Of a stretch of 64,000 nt of DNA, positions 55,830 to 64,000 are shown piece by piece. The stretch comes from Portulaca oleracea (taxonomy: Eukaryota; Streptophyta; Magnoliopsida; Caryophyllales; Portulacaceae). Location of the stretch: NCBI GenBank assembly GCA_029582165.1, contig CM055872.1, forward strand, positions 48,124,195-48,188,194. Reading direction: 5' to 3'. Every line of letters starts with the position of its first letter. Position 1 is the first letter of the stretch. A program made the position numbers and the translations under genes. The notes beneath the pieces were generated by a model. That model did not search any database, was not told where the DNA came from, and was given only the letters and a program-made list of their open reading frames with translations.

Positions 55830-57971
55830 ACCAACCTTCTTCAAAATTTTCAAGGTTATTAATGTTCTCCTCAACGGCAATAGGAGTATGGGACTTGTGA
55901 ACCCAATCTTGTGCACAAACTAAAGCTTCCACCGTTCGTGGAGTCAAAGAAGAAAAGAATGTAGAATTCGACCACCGATACTAAAATTCGATTTAAACGC
56001 CACAGTAGAAACTGGAATAGCAAGTACATCACGCGCAATAGAAGCAAGAATATGAAGCCTCTTTTGGGAATCTCTCAACCACCCTTGAATGTTGAACTTT
56101 GGAGTATTAACCTCTTGTGTGTCACCCAAGTATTTGTCAAGTTCTGTTTCATTCTCCTCACCTCCTTCACCAACTTCCATCTTGTACTTGCTATTCATAA
56201 TTGCTTCCAAATCTATTGATGGATCCTCACAATCCATTCGATGCAATGAACTAGAAGATCCATGAGATTGTTCTTTCTCAAAGTCACAAGGTTGAGATCC
56301 GTCATATGCTTCAAACAAAGACCGCAAAGTCACTTTGACCTTAAGACACAACAAATCAACATTCTCTTTATCATAAGTATCACGTATAACCCATTCAGTA
56401 TATTCCATTTCTTCCTTGGTTCAAGAACTACGGCAACAAATAACAAAAGATTGATGTTATTTATGTTACCCCAATATTTGTCCTATTTACCCTTCATTTG
56501 TAATGCCATTTTGCGAATCCCCTCATTACTTATGTCACAACACTAGTAAATGTATGTCTTAACACCATATATTTGAGGCACATAATAGTTTCTCGTAACA
56601 AAACGAGTACCTGATATCTTCAAAGTTGTCTCATAGAATAGTCTCAGAAAAGGCTAGAAACTCTTAACTACATCCCAATCCTCTGAAGATGGCTCACCAC
56701 CAAACCTCCTAATTTCCTTGTGAAAGTTAAGATCATAAGAGTACAAATTAAGAAAAGCCTTTTTATACTTCAAAGCACTTTCAAGCATCAAGAATGTAGA
56801 ATTCCACCTTGTTTCAACATCTAAACACACAAGACCTTTAGCTTCTATCTTTTCACCTTCTACACATGCTTCAAACTTTTTAAGTCTTGTCGGAGAAGAC
56901 CTCACATACCTAACACGAGTTATTGATTCATGAATATCTTTAAATCCTTCCTTAACAACCAAATTCAAGATATGTGCTGCACACCTCATATGGAGAAACT
57001 CACAATTTAAGACACCTCCTTCCCAATTGTTAACTCTTTTTTTCAAGTAGTTAACAACTAGATCATTAGAACTGGCATTATCCATAGTTAAAGTCGTCAC
57101 CCTTTTAGCTCTCCATGCAATCAAACATTTTTTAACCGATATACTAATGAGTTCCCCAAAATGACCTGCAATTGGACAAATGTTTATAATTCTTTTATGC
57201 AATTTCCATTCATAGTCAATGAAATGAGTAGTCAAACACATATAACTCAAATTTTGGCCAGAGGGTCGTGTGTTAGTTGTGAGGCAAACACGAGAAGATA
57301 AAGATTTAAAAGTATCTTTCAACTTCTTCCTTTCCTCAAAAAGATAGTATAACAATCCTTTGTCACAGTTGGATGAGTAGAAACAACAAATTCAGGTCGC
57401 AAGGATTTACAAAATTCGCGAAACCCTTCTTGTTCAACATAACTGAATGACAACTCATCTACAAACAATCATTTTAGCCAACGCTTTCCTAGATACCTCT
57501 GGATCAAAGTCAAAGACAGTAGGCACATACGCAGTCTCAGCAACACCATCTTCATTCACAGTGGTTTGAGCATCAAAGCCTAAAGTACGTTGTTTCTTAT
57601 CCAAACTTTGAGGCAAAAATTTACATCTCTTAATATGACCCCCAATGGATGAAGTACCATTCTTCGAAGTGCATTTGATTCTTGTTTTACAGTACTTGCA
57701 AATAACATATTCAACGGGATTTCAAGGACACATTATAATGAACTCGCCACTTAGAAGCTTTCTTCCGTTTACTCCTACTAGCAAGATTATCACAATCACT
57801 TACATTGGGAATTTTAGGTGTGATTGGTGTGGTTGGCTCATTTCCTCTTTGAATACCCTCTACTTCCTCAACTTCATCATCAGTTGATATCTCCAAATTC
57901 AACATATGATCAATGTTATTACTAACACTTGACATTTGTATGGAATGAAAATAAACATTAAAGAGGGACAT
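55830..57971 (-). pseudogene. hAT transposase (BED finger, catalytic core, dimerisation domain), broken frames
   Basis: Starting near 57971 (SSVSNNIDHMLN, then acidic EEVEGIQ), the sequence gives SKRKKASKWRVHYN and a cysteine/histidine BED-type finger (KCKYCKTRIKC..GGHIKRCKF) across 57600-57720. The core frame (57355-56654) has LTTHFIDYEWKLHKRIINIC, TLTMDNASSNDLVVNYL, MRCAAHILNLVVKEGFKDI and DVETRWNSTFLMLESALKYK. The C-terminal dimerisation domain (56408-55900) reads ELDKYLGDT, ILASIARDVLAIPVSTVAFK and FSIGGRILHSF, then SLTPRTVEALVCAQDWVHKS. This matches plant RICESLEEPER/DAYSLEEPER-type hAT transposases. Order is complete but stops and frameshifts occur between pieces, so it cannot encode active enzyme. 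Confidence 0.88.
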
Positions 57972-58753
57972 TTATCAACTTAACCAAATGAAAAAACCAA
58001 CGAATGGAAAAACAAACGATTCAATTTTTTCTTCTATAAATGGAAAAATAGATTCTAAACTTAATAAAACAGAACAATAACCAATAAAAGCTCCTTCATT
58101 GAACAATAAGCAATAAAAACAGAATTTAATAAAAGCTCCTTCACACTTCACAAAACAATAAGCAATAAAACAAATTCAAACTTAATAAGGATTTATCAAT
58201 AAGTAAAGAATAGATTAAGGATTTAGAACATGAAAGAAATAAGCAATAAAAACAGATTCAAACTTAAAATAGAACAATAAAACATAACTTAATAGTTAAT
58301 ATGGTCAATGTTATTTTCAATAAGGCAAAAAAATCAAAACCAACTAAGTAGTACATGAAGGAAATGAAAATCCATAATAGATTGACAATAACATTGAGCT
58401 CACGGTGTGCGACAAAATCAAAACCAAAACTAGTCAATAATATAATTGTCAATAAGGCTAAAAAATCAAAATTAGTGAGAGTGACTGAGTGAGAGGCTGA
58501 GAGAGACAGAGATTGTACGACAAAAACATACCTCACGGCGTGCGACACTACAACTGGGGCGACGGTCGTCGTTGCACTGGTGAGCAGAGCAGGCCGGGGG
58601 AATCAGAGAGTGAGAGGCATGACAGTGAGAGTGAGAGGTTGAGAGAGACAGAGAGACGAGAGTGAGAGGCTACAAAATCAAAATCAGTGAGAGTGAGAGC
58701 TGAGATAGACAGAGAGACAGAGACTGTGCGACAAAAACATACCTCACGGTGTG
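57972..58753 (-). other. 5' region of the hAT element with imperfect direct repeat
   Basis: AT-rich leader, then a GA-rich repeated section. A unit ending ACAAAAACATACCTCACGG occurs at about 58440-58541 and 58664-58749, with GAGAGTGAGAGG minisatellite-like sequence between. Confidence 0.55.
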
Positions 58754-60197
58754 TGACAGACCTAAAACATATAGGTGTCTGTGTACCGCAAGTGTACGGG
58801 TCTATGCAGTAATAAAATATCGTTCTCTCTCAGGGATTTGCGTTCAACCATGCACTGAACTAGTTCGCTACAAAGAATGCTAGGTCGATCCAAGGGTTGT
58901 TGTAAGGTTTTCTAAACTAAACTAGGAAAGCAGGAATTTTTAGGGTTTAACCGATTAATTAAAAGCGTTCATGGGAGTCCACTCTAGTCAATTAATCAAA
59001 TCATCAACAATCCCGGTGTAGGTAACAAGATAATTCGGGGTCTATAATCTTTCTAGGCCTTATCACTTCGATCTTTCGATCCTAGATGAGTTACAGTGAT
59101 TAACCTAAACATTAGCTTAATCAAAGATAAGAACTCATTATAAATTGAGCCTAGGCAAGAATCATTATGTCTAACTATTTTCTAAGCCTATTTAATCTAC
59201 GCAATCCGATTCAAGACTCAAACTGTCGTTCTATTGTCGATAATCTAAAACCAGGTACATACTCAAACTGTCGTTCTATTGTCAAATTACCATGACATAC
59301 ATTGCATGCAGATTAAACGAATAAAAAGGATAACCAAACACTGAGACTGTATTCAAATTTAATCAATAGACATCGAGTTTATCCCCAAACAAGGAAAATT
59401 AGCTACTCATAATTCTAAAAGTAAACATCGCAAAGTCTAAATAAAAACAAGAAAGCATGAAAGAAGAATAGAAATAAACCGTGTTCGAATTGGCGGAATC
59501 GATCTCTTCGTGTCACTCGAATCGATCTCTTTCGTGTTCTTCGATCACTAACAATAATCTATATAATAACAATCTTTTGGAATCAACTGTAAAGTAATTG
59601 ATCTAAATCTACACTAAAAGCTCCCTAAAAATCTCTCCGAAAACTAATGTAAAAACTGATGAAAAACACTCGCTCCAAAAGTTGTCTTAAACGGCGGACA
59701 TCAAACCCCTTTTATAGGGCTGGATTAGGGCATAAAACACGGCCTGCGTTTTAGAAACGCTGGCTGCGTTTTGCCCAAAAAGCGAAACTCTCCGTGTTTG
59801 GGTGCTGGCTGCGCCCAGAAAACGTTGGCTGCTTTTTCTTTCTTCTCGGTTGCCAAACTTTCTGGACAAGGTGCTGACTGCGTTTTCAAAACGCTGCCTG
59901 CGTCTTGCCTACCCGCCTCAATTGGACTTGGGCCGTGTAATTGGACTTGGGCCGTTCTTCCTTTCTTCTTCTCTTCTTCTTCAACTTCTTTTTTTTTCAT
60001 TTCTTTGATTTTTTTTATTCTTCCTCCAAACTTTCATGCTCTTTGATATAATTCCACCAATCCTGCAAAACATACCAAACTCGCGAACAAGCGTATAAAT
60101 CACAGAAATTGATATAAAAATACGAGATATCGGATATAAAAAGCATGAAACTGACATGATTTGAGCCCTAAAAACTCTATATAAAAATGACTTATCA
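58754..60197 (-). repeat. Element F 3' LTR (1444 bp)
   Basis: On the minus strand it begins TGATAAGTCATTTTTATATA and ends TTTTAGGTCTGTCA. The polypurine tract AGCATGGGAGGATT lies immediately upstream (60198 on), so this is the 3' LTR of a minus-strand element whose 5' part is outside the window. The end matches solo LTR D. GC-rich repeats (59735-59905) are followed by a TATA-like CCTATAAAAGGGG at about 59707-59719 on the minus strand. The possible target copy at its left is GTGTG. Confidence 0.88.
59735..59905 (-). repeat. Inverted-repeat cluster upstream of the F TATA-like box
   Basis: Repeated AAACGCTGGCTGCGTTTT-type units with arms AACGC/GCGTT and a 5-bp spacer, for example GCGTTTTAGAAACGC and GCGTTTTCAAAACGC. 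The cluster ends about 20 bp before the TATA-like CTATAAAAGG. Confidence 0.78.
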
Positions 60198-61917
60198 AAT
60201 CCTCCCATGCTTAGCTCTTGCTTGTCGTCAAGCAAGTCAGAATTAAAAATAGAAGGGTTAGGGCTCAAACAGGAAAAACCAAGTATAAGAAGAGAAAGAG
60301 GCGGAAAGAGTTTTCGATAGGATTACAAAACAAAATCTTAACACCCCCTCAGGCTAACCAATCTAATACATCAATTCAACAAGCAAACACAAAGATCAGT
60401 CTGGACAAGATCAAAACTCAGTTTAAAAGAGAAAGGAAGAAATTTTCGAAACCAAAAGGATAGAACAAGTACTTCAGAAGCATAAATCCACCAACAGTCT
60501 CAAGAATAATGCAAATGTGCGTGGTTAGTTATGGACGTAAGTCAGTCAAAAAGAGCAAACCTCACATAGGAAAGAATAAAAACACTCAATCACTCAAATT
60601 TCAATATGTATGTTACTCAAACCAATAGAAACGAACTGCCATAAGCTTGGTAAGAACCTCGCTCTCCACTACTTGTATGCAATGCACAAGTGACAATCAA
60701 AAGAACTTTATCGGGTTGTAACGGGGCTTAGGTTAGGGGAAAGGAGCGGTAAAATTTGGGAATGAGGAGTTAAGATCCATGCTTGGATTGAATTTCAATG
60801 AGTATAACACTATAGACTAACCTTCTTGCTTAGTGTATGTAAGGAATTTCACCTTTCACCCTCAACGATATGAAACATCTCAATTGAATACAACCAGGTC
60901 AAAGATTTCAGAACTTTAAATTGAATCTCTCTAATCACCCTTTTCTTTTGGAACTCTTTTTTCTCTTTTTTTAATTTTATACTTCTCTCTTTTTTTTTTC
61001 TTTTGGTGGGTGATCGGGGAGAAGAAAACTATGAAATTACAACTTCGACTACGATAATATATAGACAACATAACCAAACACCAATTATTCAAAAGGTGGG
61101 ACTTTTAGTTCCTTCCAACTTGAAACAATAAGCACAATTCCGCTCAAACTTCATATTTTTGTTCACGAACACACCAAACCAACTGTTCCTTCCGAAAAAA
61201 ACGACAAACTCTCATTCAACCAAGAAAGGCAAAGGGATACTGAATATCAAAGGCCAAGGCTTGCATTGTCAGGGTTCAATCATGAAAGAAGGGTAAACAA
61301 AGGCTAGGCGGGGCAAAAAGAACGGTAAATATAGTGTAGGGTAGGCTGATTGGCTATGTAGCTTAACAAAATAAAATGAATGCCTTAATCACTTTGTCAC
61401 AACGTGCAAAGCAAATATGTAGTCTCAATCAAGATGTAAAGCAAGTTCTAGAGATGCAACTAATGGGTGAGTCACTCAGAAAATATGGAATTGATAAAAG
61501 TGATCAATTCAAAATTTAGGCAACGTGGACTCACGGGATGGGGCTCAATCAACTAAATTTAGCCCAAAGATTTGCGGCATGCACATTTATATCTTCTAAG
61601 ATAGTCAAAGCAGTAAGATACAACTTTCATAACTTGACTTAAACTTAGAAGATTTGAAGGAAAAGGTTTCAAAACTTTTGAGATCTAATCCAGACTTTTC
61701 TAGGCGAAGCAAGCTAAACTGAAAGTAAGAAAGGTTTACAAATCATCACCGAAGGTGTTTCCGGTTTTAATCCTAGTCCTATCCTATATTTTTTTTGTTT
61801 TTTGTCTTTTCTAATTTTTTTGGTCTTTTTCTAATTTTTCTGATTTTTTTGGATTTTTGAATAGGTGGATGCAAAAGAAAGAAAAAAGAAACAAACTAGG
61901 GAAAGAAAAAGGAAAAA
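60198..61917 (-). other. Element F polypurine tract and 3' untranslated region
   Basis: It starts (minus strand, at its end) with AGCTAAGCATGGGAGGATT abutting the LTR. The remainder is non-coding, with T-rich and A-rich runs (61790-61870, 60950-61010). Confidence 0.7.
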
Positions 61918-62970
61918 CTACATGCTTCTATCTGGTTCTAGTTCGGGGTCGAACTCGGGAAAGGGAGGCATCCACATTAAATTCTCAACAACTTGGGGAG
62001 AGGTGTGGGGGTTAGGCACGGGAAACCTAGCGTTGTTGGGATAGACCCAAAGGTAACGCGAGTCCTTGTCAAACTTACACAAACCAAAGGAATTGCACTG
62101 TTCCCCATCCAAGAATAAGTTACCCGGCACTAGGTCAGTGGGGGTCCTAGGTGGCCTAAAGCCGTATTGGCGTGCAAGGTGTGTAATGTAGCCCCCTACG
62201 ACAATGCCCTTGTTTGTTGAGGTGGCAACACTAGAAAGATGGTGGGCTAGCATAGCTGCTGGGTCGGCACTAGGGTCGGCATCCAACATGGAATGCAACA
62301 TGTAGCAATCAGCCTGGGTAGCTTTGTTTGAGCTACTGGGCCTCCCAAAGATACCGCAAGAGAGTATGCGGTGGACATACGTCAATACGGGGTTTCTAAT
62401 CAAGGTCGCGGGGGTGTTGCTAGGGTCCCAATCGTCAAAACCAGAAATTCTGAAAAAGAAACCCTTCCCATCCCACTCTATGGGTATAAGGGATGAATCC
62501 CTGCATGTGCGTTCAGGAAAACCAAAGACGCGGGCGAATTCGGACACGGTCATGGTCCTCTCAACCTCCAAGAGCTGAAAATGAATGAACCCGTCCCTCC
62601 CTTGGAGGTTCACAGCTAGGGTCGACAAGAATTCAAGGGTAATTCCCCTATAGGTTGGTTCTCATAACCTAGCTATGTTGGTCATGTGGCAACGACCTAA
62701 TATCCAATCAACATCATCCAACATACCGCAACTACGCAAGAAAGGCTCATGCATATATTTGGTGGGGATGAGGGCTCTTTGGGAGAGGGAGTCATACCTT
62801 TTCTTGACGTCCCCTTCCAAGTTGAAGGGGTTTGAGTTCCTCCAGTTCCTTGGAGGTGCAACTTTCTGTTTTCCTTTCTCCGCCGCCGTAGCCTTTCGCT
62901 TCCGGCTGCCTCCGGCTTCGTTGTCATCGCCCGGTGGTTAGGAGAAGCTAGGATTCTTAGTTCTCACCAT
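61918..62970 (-). pseudogene. Element F aORF (Athila/Tat-type 3' ORF), two nonsense codons
   Basis: The ATG at 62970 gives MVRTKNPSFS, then a TAA. The same frame continues with a basic stretch (GGSRKRKATAAEKGKQK), NSNPFNLEGDVKKRYDSLSQ and RCHMTNIARL, a second stop, and an open run to 61918. That run contains ERTMTVSEFARVFGFPE, SNKATQADCYMLHSML, GGYITHLARQYGF and LDGEQCNSFGLCKFDKDSRY. This is the extra ORF of plant Athila/Tat retrotransposons, of unknown function. An intron acceptor (TTTTTAG) abuts the ATG. It shares its order and ITHL motif with the aORF of element C. Apart from the two stops it is intact over about 350 codons. Confidence 0.82.
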
Positions 62971-63454
62971 CTAAAAACACTCACAAAATCAGTAAAATCA
63001 CCAAGATAAATCCTAGGTATCAAATAAGCATGTTCATATCATATAAACTTAGCACTATCAATCCCCCCATGCTTATTTGATACTAGGGATTGAAATCAAG
63101 ATATATATAACCTAAAACCTTACTAAAAACAGAGTATAACACTACACCATAATCACACCCAAAGTCTAGACCTAAATTTTCTCAATTTCAACATCACAAT
63201 GCTCTAGTTTATCCCCCAAACAACATAATTCTCTCAATTCTCGAACAAAAAGATTAAAAATCAATCAACTCAACTCAAGCCCTAATCAAGAAATCAATCC
63301 TAGAATTCAAACCCAAATCAAGAAATTGAATCTAGGACAAGGTAATTGGTATAAATTGAACAAATTACTCAATAAGCTCAAGTATTTAACGAAAATCATA
63401 CCAAGAACGAAGTGTATAATCAAAGAACAAGAGGAAGAATTAAGAATTCCATAC
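62971..63454 (-). other. Putative leader intron before the aORF of element F
   Basis: Donor CTCAAG/GTATGG at 63454 and acceptor TTTTTAG ending at 62971, directly before the ATG. The interval is AT-rich while the flanking leader is CT-rich, as expected for a plant intron. Confidence 0.6.
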
Positions 63455-63724
63455 CTTGAGTTTGAACAGGGAAGAGGAATGGAGCTTGAAGACTCAAAGT
63501 GTTAGAGTGCAAGTGAGAAGAGAAAAGAGAGAAGAAGGTGGTGTGTGGTGGCGCCGCCGGCGAGGGTCGACGGCGGCGAGGGTGAGGGTGCGAGTTGGCG
63601 CTGGTTGCGTTTGGGGAGGAGGGGTGTCGGGAGTTAGGGCAAAAGAAGGATGGATTTTGTTTTGAAAGAAAGGGGAGGGCCCCAACTAATTTAGAAGGCG
63701 GGCAAAAAATTTCTGGGCAAAAAG
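63455..63724 (-). other. aORF leader of element F
   Basis: GC- and CT-rich sequence without a conserved protein; long open frames on both strands here are compositional. It links the palindrome cluster to the intron donor. Confidence 0.5.
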
Positions 63725-63830
63725 CAAAACGCGACCTGCGTTTTGAAAACGCGGCCTGTGTTTTGCAAAAATCACTCACCTGAAGTCTCTGGACGAGGCG
63801 CAGCCAGCGCCTGGAAAACGCTGGCTGCGT
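63725..63830 (-). repeat. Internal inverted-repeat cluster of element F
   Basis: AAAACGCGACCTGCGTTTT (arms AAAACGC/GCGTTTT), AAAACGCGGCCTGTGTTTT and CGCAGCCAGCGCCTGG followed by AAAACGCTGGCTGCG. Same repeat family as its LTR, placed upstream of the aORF leader. Confidence 0.78.
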
Positions 63831-64000
63831 TGCCCTACCTGATTCTAGTGACTAGATTTTTGTAACTTTTCCCTTGTTTTCTCCCTTTTCTTTGTTTGCT
63901 CCTTATTTTTCCTACAATTTGACATATCAAAAAGACTTACAAACATCTACCAACATGAAATTCATTAGGTTAGGAATAAAAATTTTAATAAAAGCCATTA
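63831..64000 (-). other. Element F sequence running off the window
   Basis: AT-rich and non-coding; probably the spacer between integrase and aORF. The rest of the element lies beyond 64000. Confidence 0.5.

Larger units (their letters stand above)
55022..58753 (-). mobile_element. Autonomous-type hAT transposon, decayed, cut by element F
   Basis: The left end TAGGGGTGGAAACAGTATGT is a typical hAT terminus. It is followed by subterminal repeats of CGGTGCACCGG and ACGGT words (55040-55170). The transposase lies on the minus strand inside. The right end is not visible because element F inserted at 58753 and continues past the window. The target duplication therefore cannot be checked; the bases before the left end are ATGCGAGG. 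Confidence 0.8.

Noticed and set aside
63420..63779. 119-codon frame in the F leader
   Set aside because: Compositional; overlaps palindromes and the proposed donor, no homologue in C.
1..64000. tRNA or rRNA genes
   Set aside because: No cloverleaf with matching A and B boxes and no rRNA core sequence seen by eye; tRNA-like words occur only in retrotransposon primer-binding sites.

Overview
The window is nuclear DNA from a flowering plant, probably a eudicot. It has intron-containing genes with GT..AG borders, plant-type LINEs, hAT and Stowaway-like elements, and long LTR retrotransposons of plant Ty3/gypsy type. It is gene-poor: I can support only two cellular genes, both in the first 18 kb. 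The rest is transposable-element sequence, and the deep nesting suggests heterochromatin, possibly pericentromeric.

Left part (1-23.7 kb). Weakly informative DNA holds a decayed LINE (about 2.7-4.1 kb, minus), a 405-bp foldback element (6165-6569), and the first three exons of a secretory phospholipase A2 gene (7424-7877, minus; last exon not found). A possible LTR relic lies at 8.9-9.95 kb. Three adjacent foldback elements follow at 11.5-13.6 kb. A ten-exon gene at 13797-17659 (minus) encodes a receptor-like protein with signal peptide, malectin-like region, four short leucine-rich repeats and a C-terminal membrane anchor but no kinase. A Stowaway-like MITE, a 5'-truncated LINE with A-rich tail (19.79-21.84 kb) and a non-autonomous hAT-like element with organelle-like DNA inside it complete this part.

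Middle part (23754-54633) is a nest of four LTR elements, each bounded by a 5-bp target-site duplication (TSD). Element A (minus, TSD AAAAC) is a CRM-like Ty3/gypsy element whose pol frame runs into its own 3' LTR. Its integrase is split by element B (minus, TSD GCCAG), an Athila-like element that has lost reverse transcriptase, RNase H and integrase. Its RNase H is split by solo LTR D (TSD TCTTG). B's 5' LTR is split by element C (plus, TSD CGTAG), a 13.0-kb Athila-like element with gag, a nearly continuous pol frame carrying nonsense codons, and a broken extra ORF (aORF) after integrase.

Right part (54.6-64 kb). A decayed autonomous hAT transposon (minus, from 55022) is interrupted at 58753 by element F (minus), an Athila/Tat-type element that runs off the window. 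Its 3' LTR and a broken aORF are visible.

The most unusual signal is shared by B, C, D and F. Each LTR carries, just upstream of its TATA-like box, a cluster of short GC-rich inverted repeats, with a different repeat sequence in each family. B, C and F carry a second cluster inside the element, upstream of a leader with a splice donor; in C and F an acceptor sits at the aORF start codon. This suggests that the aORF is a separately promoted, spliced transcription unit. Changes in the arms of B's repeats preserve pairing, which points to selection on structure.
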